64,000 bases of DNA from Oreocharis arfaki (taxonomy: Eukaryota > Chordata > Aves > Passeriformes > Paramythiidae), in contig VZRR01007600.1 of the NCBI GenBank assembly GCA_013398015.1, positions 620,001 to 684,000 on the forward strand, in the 5' to 3' direction. Numbering within the stretch: position 1 is the first letter of the stretch; each line of letters begins with the position of its first letter. A model generated the notes under the pieces. The model was given only the letters and a program-made list of their open reading frames with translations. It was not told where the DNA came from and searched no databases. Positions 60,473 to 64,000 of the stretch are shown here, one piece after another. Made by a program: the position numbers and the translations under genes.

Positions 60473-63400
60473 TTGAGGGGCAGATAAAATTGGCAACAGG
60501 ACTTCCCATTTCACTGCAAGACTTAAAGGTTTTCTTGCATGCCCTTGGGTATTGTGAATTGGTCATCTGCAGGCCTGAAAGTGGAGTGTCAGTGGGGCCG
60601 TATTTGGTTGTCCTTTAATGTTTTACCACGAAAAGGCGTTTTTGCTGACAGAAGTGTCATATGTTGTCTTACACTGGATTTCATGGAACCTTGTCAAATT
60701 ATTTTTGCTGCATGCTGTAGGAGCGGATCCTGCTTTCTGGGAGCATTGAATATTGATACAGTTTGTTTACTGTTTTTAAGTAGATGCATCCTACTAACAA
60801 CAGTGTCATTTCGTACTTCCACTGACCATTAAATTCACGTTTGATTTACTCTCTCTTTTACCAGTCTTATACATTTTGGAGCTACACTGTACTTCTTGAA
60901 ACACCATATTTGGGTTGTGACTCATGATAAATCTGCTCGGGTATGTCTCATCTTCACCCTCTGGAAAAGGCTGTCTTCTCACTCTGGAAGTGGAGATGGC
61001 TTTTCTGCATTTCTTCAGGAAGAGATTCATCCCACTACGGGCAACATTAACCCTCTAACGACCTGAGTTTGCCATGTAAAAAGTGAAGCATATTTATTTT
61101 AAAACAGCTTGCAATGCAGAATAGAGGTAATACAAAATGAAGTCCTAAAATTTGGATTTATCAGTAGTTCAGAGGAGCCTTTCTCTCCGTGCTGTTTCCT
61201 ATGATCCTCTGCTGTCATCCGCTGTCAGTCCTACCGGGCTGGGTCTGAGGTGGGACGCAGTGAAAGATGCCTGCTCTACTTGGTGCTGTCAGTGAAATGT
61301 TTTTGTGCAAATTGATGTCTTTGATTATTTCCAGCACTGACAGTTTGCTTTATTTGATTTAAATAGGAAATGGGGTTAGGAGAAAGGTAAAGGAGCAGTT
61401 GTACATTAAACTGGCACCTTGTGGATTTGGGCTTAGTTGCAGTGAGTTACCAAGAGCTCATGTTAGAAAAGGGTTGTGTTTAAATTAAGTTTTTCTCGTG
61501 TTTGGATCACAGTGATAGTTTTCCCTCTTGTGTTCTTCACTGTAGATGAGAAAAAGCAAACATAGCATCCAGGATAACAGCATGTTTCAACACTGTCAGT
61601 TCAATGCTGTGAATTCTTGCCTGGGAGGATGCTGTTCTGAAGTTTTAGCGGGTGGATAATTATGTATCACCTTCAAAAGTCCTGAGGTTTTTAGCTTCTC
61701 GAAGAACTAATCCAGCAAGACTTCATTTAACAGTGCTAATAATTTCCCCTATCTGTCTGGCAGGGGGTTGTTTGTTTTAACGTGAGCTCATCAGTAATCT
61801 TAAAGGAGATGGAATGCTGCAACCTTTTATCCCTTTTATTCCAAAGCCAACTATATTTATGTGTTTTTAAGGTGGAGAGTATGCATCAGAATTATGACAC
61901 CGTATAAACAGCAAACACTTCTCAGATGGCAAGTGAAAATTATTTTAGTTTATATTCTGCAACATGCAGTGTCTTAATGATTTGAGGCATCTTATTTTTA
62001 CGGGACAGATTTCAGATATAGGTGACTGAAGTATGATGGCAAGTTCTGTCACTGTCCAAACAAAATCTTGGTTTAAAAGATACATATCTCGCTTTATGAT
62101 TACTCCCCAATTTTAAATGTTACTCCATTTATGTAGGTTACTATACATAATTTGTGTATTAGTAATTCTCTTGAATAGAGCAATGAAGCCAAGAAACAGG
62201 GAAGACTGAAAGCAAGATTGTACACTTGCCCTGTCAGAATGTAAGAAAATCACCAATGTAGAAGAATTAGGTACTCCAAGAAATCCCAAGTTTTGTTTGT
62301 TCTCTTTCCCTGGGTTTTCTGTGCCTTCTCTTATGAATATTTTCCTTAATGGGGCATGACCTATCCTTTCTCAGGTGCCTTGGTGTTGCTTGTGGGACTC
62401 CGTAGACCAGGCTTTTGATAAGAATTAAACTACAACTTTATGGTGTTATCTCTGTGAGAATTTGTAGCAGTCAGGTACTTCGGTTGTCTCAGTGATTTTT
62501 CTTTGCACTAGTTGTTAGGCTGGGTTCTTCCTGTGCTGCTACACACTGCAAAAATCTTAAAAACTGCTTTTATCTTTGCCCAGGGTTTGATTCAATGATG
62601 ACCCTATTGATTTTGTTTGCTTTTGTTGTGGGGTGGTTTTTTTCCTGAGGAATGGCAAATGGGCAACTTGTCACCTGTCTCTTTTGATGAGCAATGTGTT
62701 CTTTTTTGATCTTTGCTCTTTATCCAACATGTATTGTTCTAACTCCAGGTTTTATAATTGCAAATTATAATAATTTTCGAGGTCATTGGGACAAGTCTTT
62801 CTCCACATCAAGGGGGAGAGTTTTGACTAGCAGTGAGGGAATCATCTAGGGGAGGGATAGTAACTCCTCACCAGGTGGGATGTGAATCTGCTGTTGGAAA
62901 CCAAGCACTGCTCGCATGTAGTGAGCGTGTCAAGTGAGTGTGTTAACGGGTTTGCTCTTTGCCAGGCATGTGATATGAATACCAAGAACAGAATAATTCG
63001 GATATTTTCCTCTTCTGATAGATTAAACAGTACACTGTGTTCAACCAGTCTACACAGAGTCCTTGAATATTTGATGCCAACACCTGTTAAATTCCTCTAG
63101 AAAGTGTTTTAGGTGTTGTAGGGAGGAAAATTGTATGTCCTTGTTTATGTACCCAGAAAGAAGCTTGGTGCTAAAGACAAACGTTGATCAAAATAATCAG
63201 TAAAAAAACTACTTGGAGGCAGGGGTAGGAAATCTTCCCTTGATTTTTTTCTGCTGTTGCAATTGCTGTGTCATTCCCCTCAGCAAGCAATGTTAAACAA
63301 GATTAAATATGGCTAGAGAAAAACATATCTGCATTTATCTCATCAGTGTACATTGATGTAAATTCATATTTCTGAGTAGGCCCCGGGATGATTTTTTTGC

Positions 63401-64000
63401 TACAATCTAAATGTTATCTTGAAATAAAAATTTTCCCGTTTTGCTTTTAATTTTTTTCTAAACTGACTCTCATTTCTGGACTGTGGCAGTAACCCACTGG
63501 AAACATAAAGCTCTCTATGGTAAAACAGATGTAAATCTTGGTCAAAAATACAGTGTGACTTTCTATGGTAGCCAAAGTAAAATGGCATCTCTGTCAGCTC
63601 AAATCAGTCTGTAGCTGAATTTAAAAGCTTCCTCTGCCCTGTGTTTTGATGACTCATATGCCATCTTCATGTTCACTGCAGAATTCCTTGAGGGCTCTTA
63701 AGGTTTGGGCATGCTTAGAATAAACTGCTGAGTACCAAAGAGGTAGCCTGCTCAAGGTTTGTCACAAAAACCCCTTCTTCTCCTGGAGCCCTGCAAAGAC
63801 CCACACAATTCCTCTATGACCCATACAGTTTAGTGAAGAATTGTGCTATTATCCTCTGAGAACCCTTGAACTCAATTGGGAGTTGAGCATCACAAGAACT
63901 CTTCATGTCCTTGGTGGTGCAGTACCTTTTGTGTACTAGACGTCCTGAGGTCAGGTTGGTTCAAAGTAAAGGTTTAGGATTAAAAATACATTTATTTGAT

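Larger units (their letters stand above)
56841..64000 (+). other. Non-coding sequence, probable intron or intergenic
   Basis: No exon or transposon recognised. The frame of 118 codons at 57907-58263 has no domain. The segment at about 61760-61990 has a mixed, non-repetitive, moderately AT-rich texture, with words such as TGACACC, TTATGACACCG and ATGCAT, that resembles conserved enhancers. This is only an impression. Low-complexity tracts and a hairpin are listed separately. Confidence 0.4.

Noticed and set aside
1..64000. CRISPR arrays, phage-like modules, operons or toxin systems
   Set aside because: None seen. The sequence is eukaryotic, with LINE and LTR remnants and no dense coding.

Overview
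This is a 64 kb piece of vertebrate nuclear DNA, almost certainly from a bird. The evidence is a set of CR1 LINE copies whose 3' ends terminate in the avian CR1 pattern (degenerate ATTCTATG-like octamers), two retroviral-type LTR remnants of kinds that are common in bird genomes, low repeat density, and one isolated GC-rich CpG island in an AT-rich background. No complete protein-coding gene can be recognised. There are no prokaryotic-style operons, no CRISPR array and no rRNA or tRNA gene that I can support.

Layout. Bases 1-27139 are AT-rich non-coding sequence. They hold a 3' CR1 fragment (7652-8059), a solo LTR (13316-13830), a longer CR1 copy that has lost part of its reverse transcriptase (15400-16353), and two same-strand CR1 remnants in close succession (24225-24479 and 24583-25199). 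Bases 27140-28330 are a CpG island, interrupted by a 393-base run of N (27578-27970). This island is the only strong promoter candidate in the window. Bases 28331-64000 are AT-rich, with fewer recognisable repeats: one LTR remnant (41391-41863), one short CR1 end on the minus strand (44659-44741), simple repeats and small duplications.

Interpretation. Base composition changes strand bias at the island. In a hand-counted sample, the left side has A>T and C>=G, while the right side has T>A and G>C. This is the bias expected if the right side is transcribed on the + strand from the island. My working model is a gene whose first exon lies in or next to the assembly gap and whose first intron or introns fill much of the right-hand 35 kb, with the left side intergenic or divergently transcribed. 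Two short open segments flanked by splice-like signals (55831-55905 and 56767-56840) are weak candidates for internal exons. I could not name the gene. I did not find a convincing undescribed system. The best leads are the hidden first exon with its skew switch, a 40-bp near-perfect palindrome at 10887-10926, and the two candidate exons.
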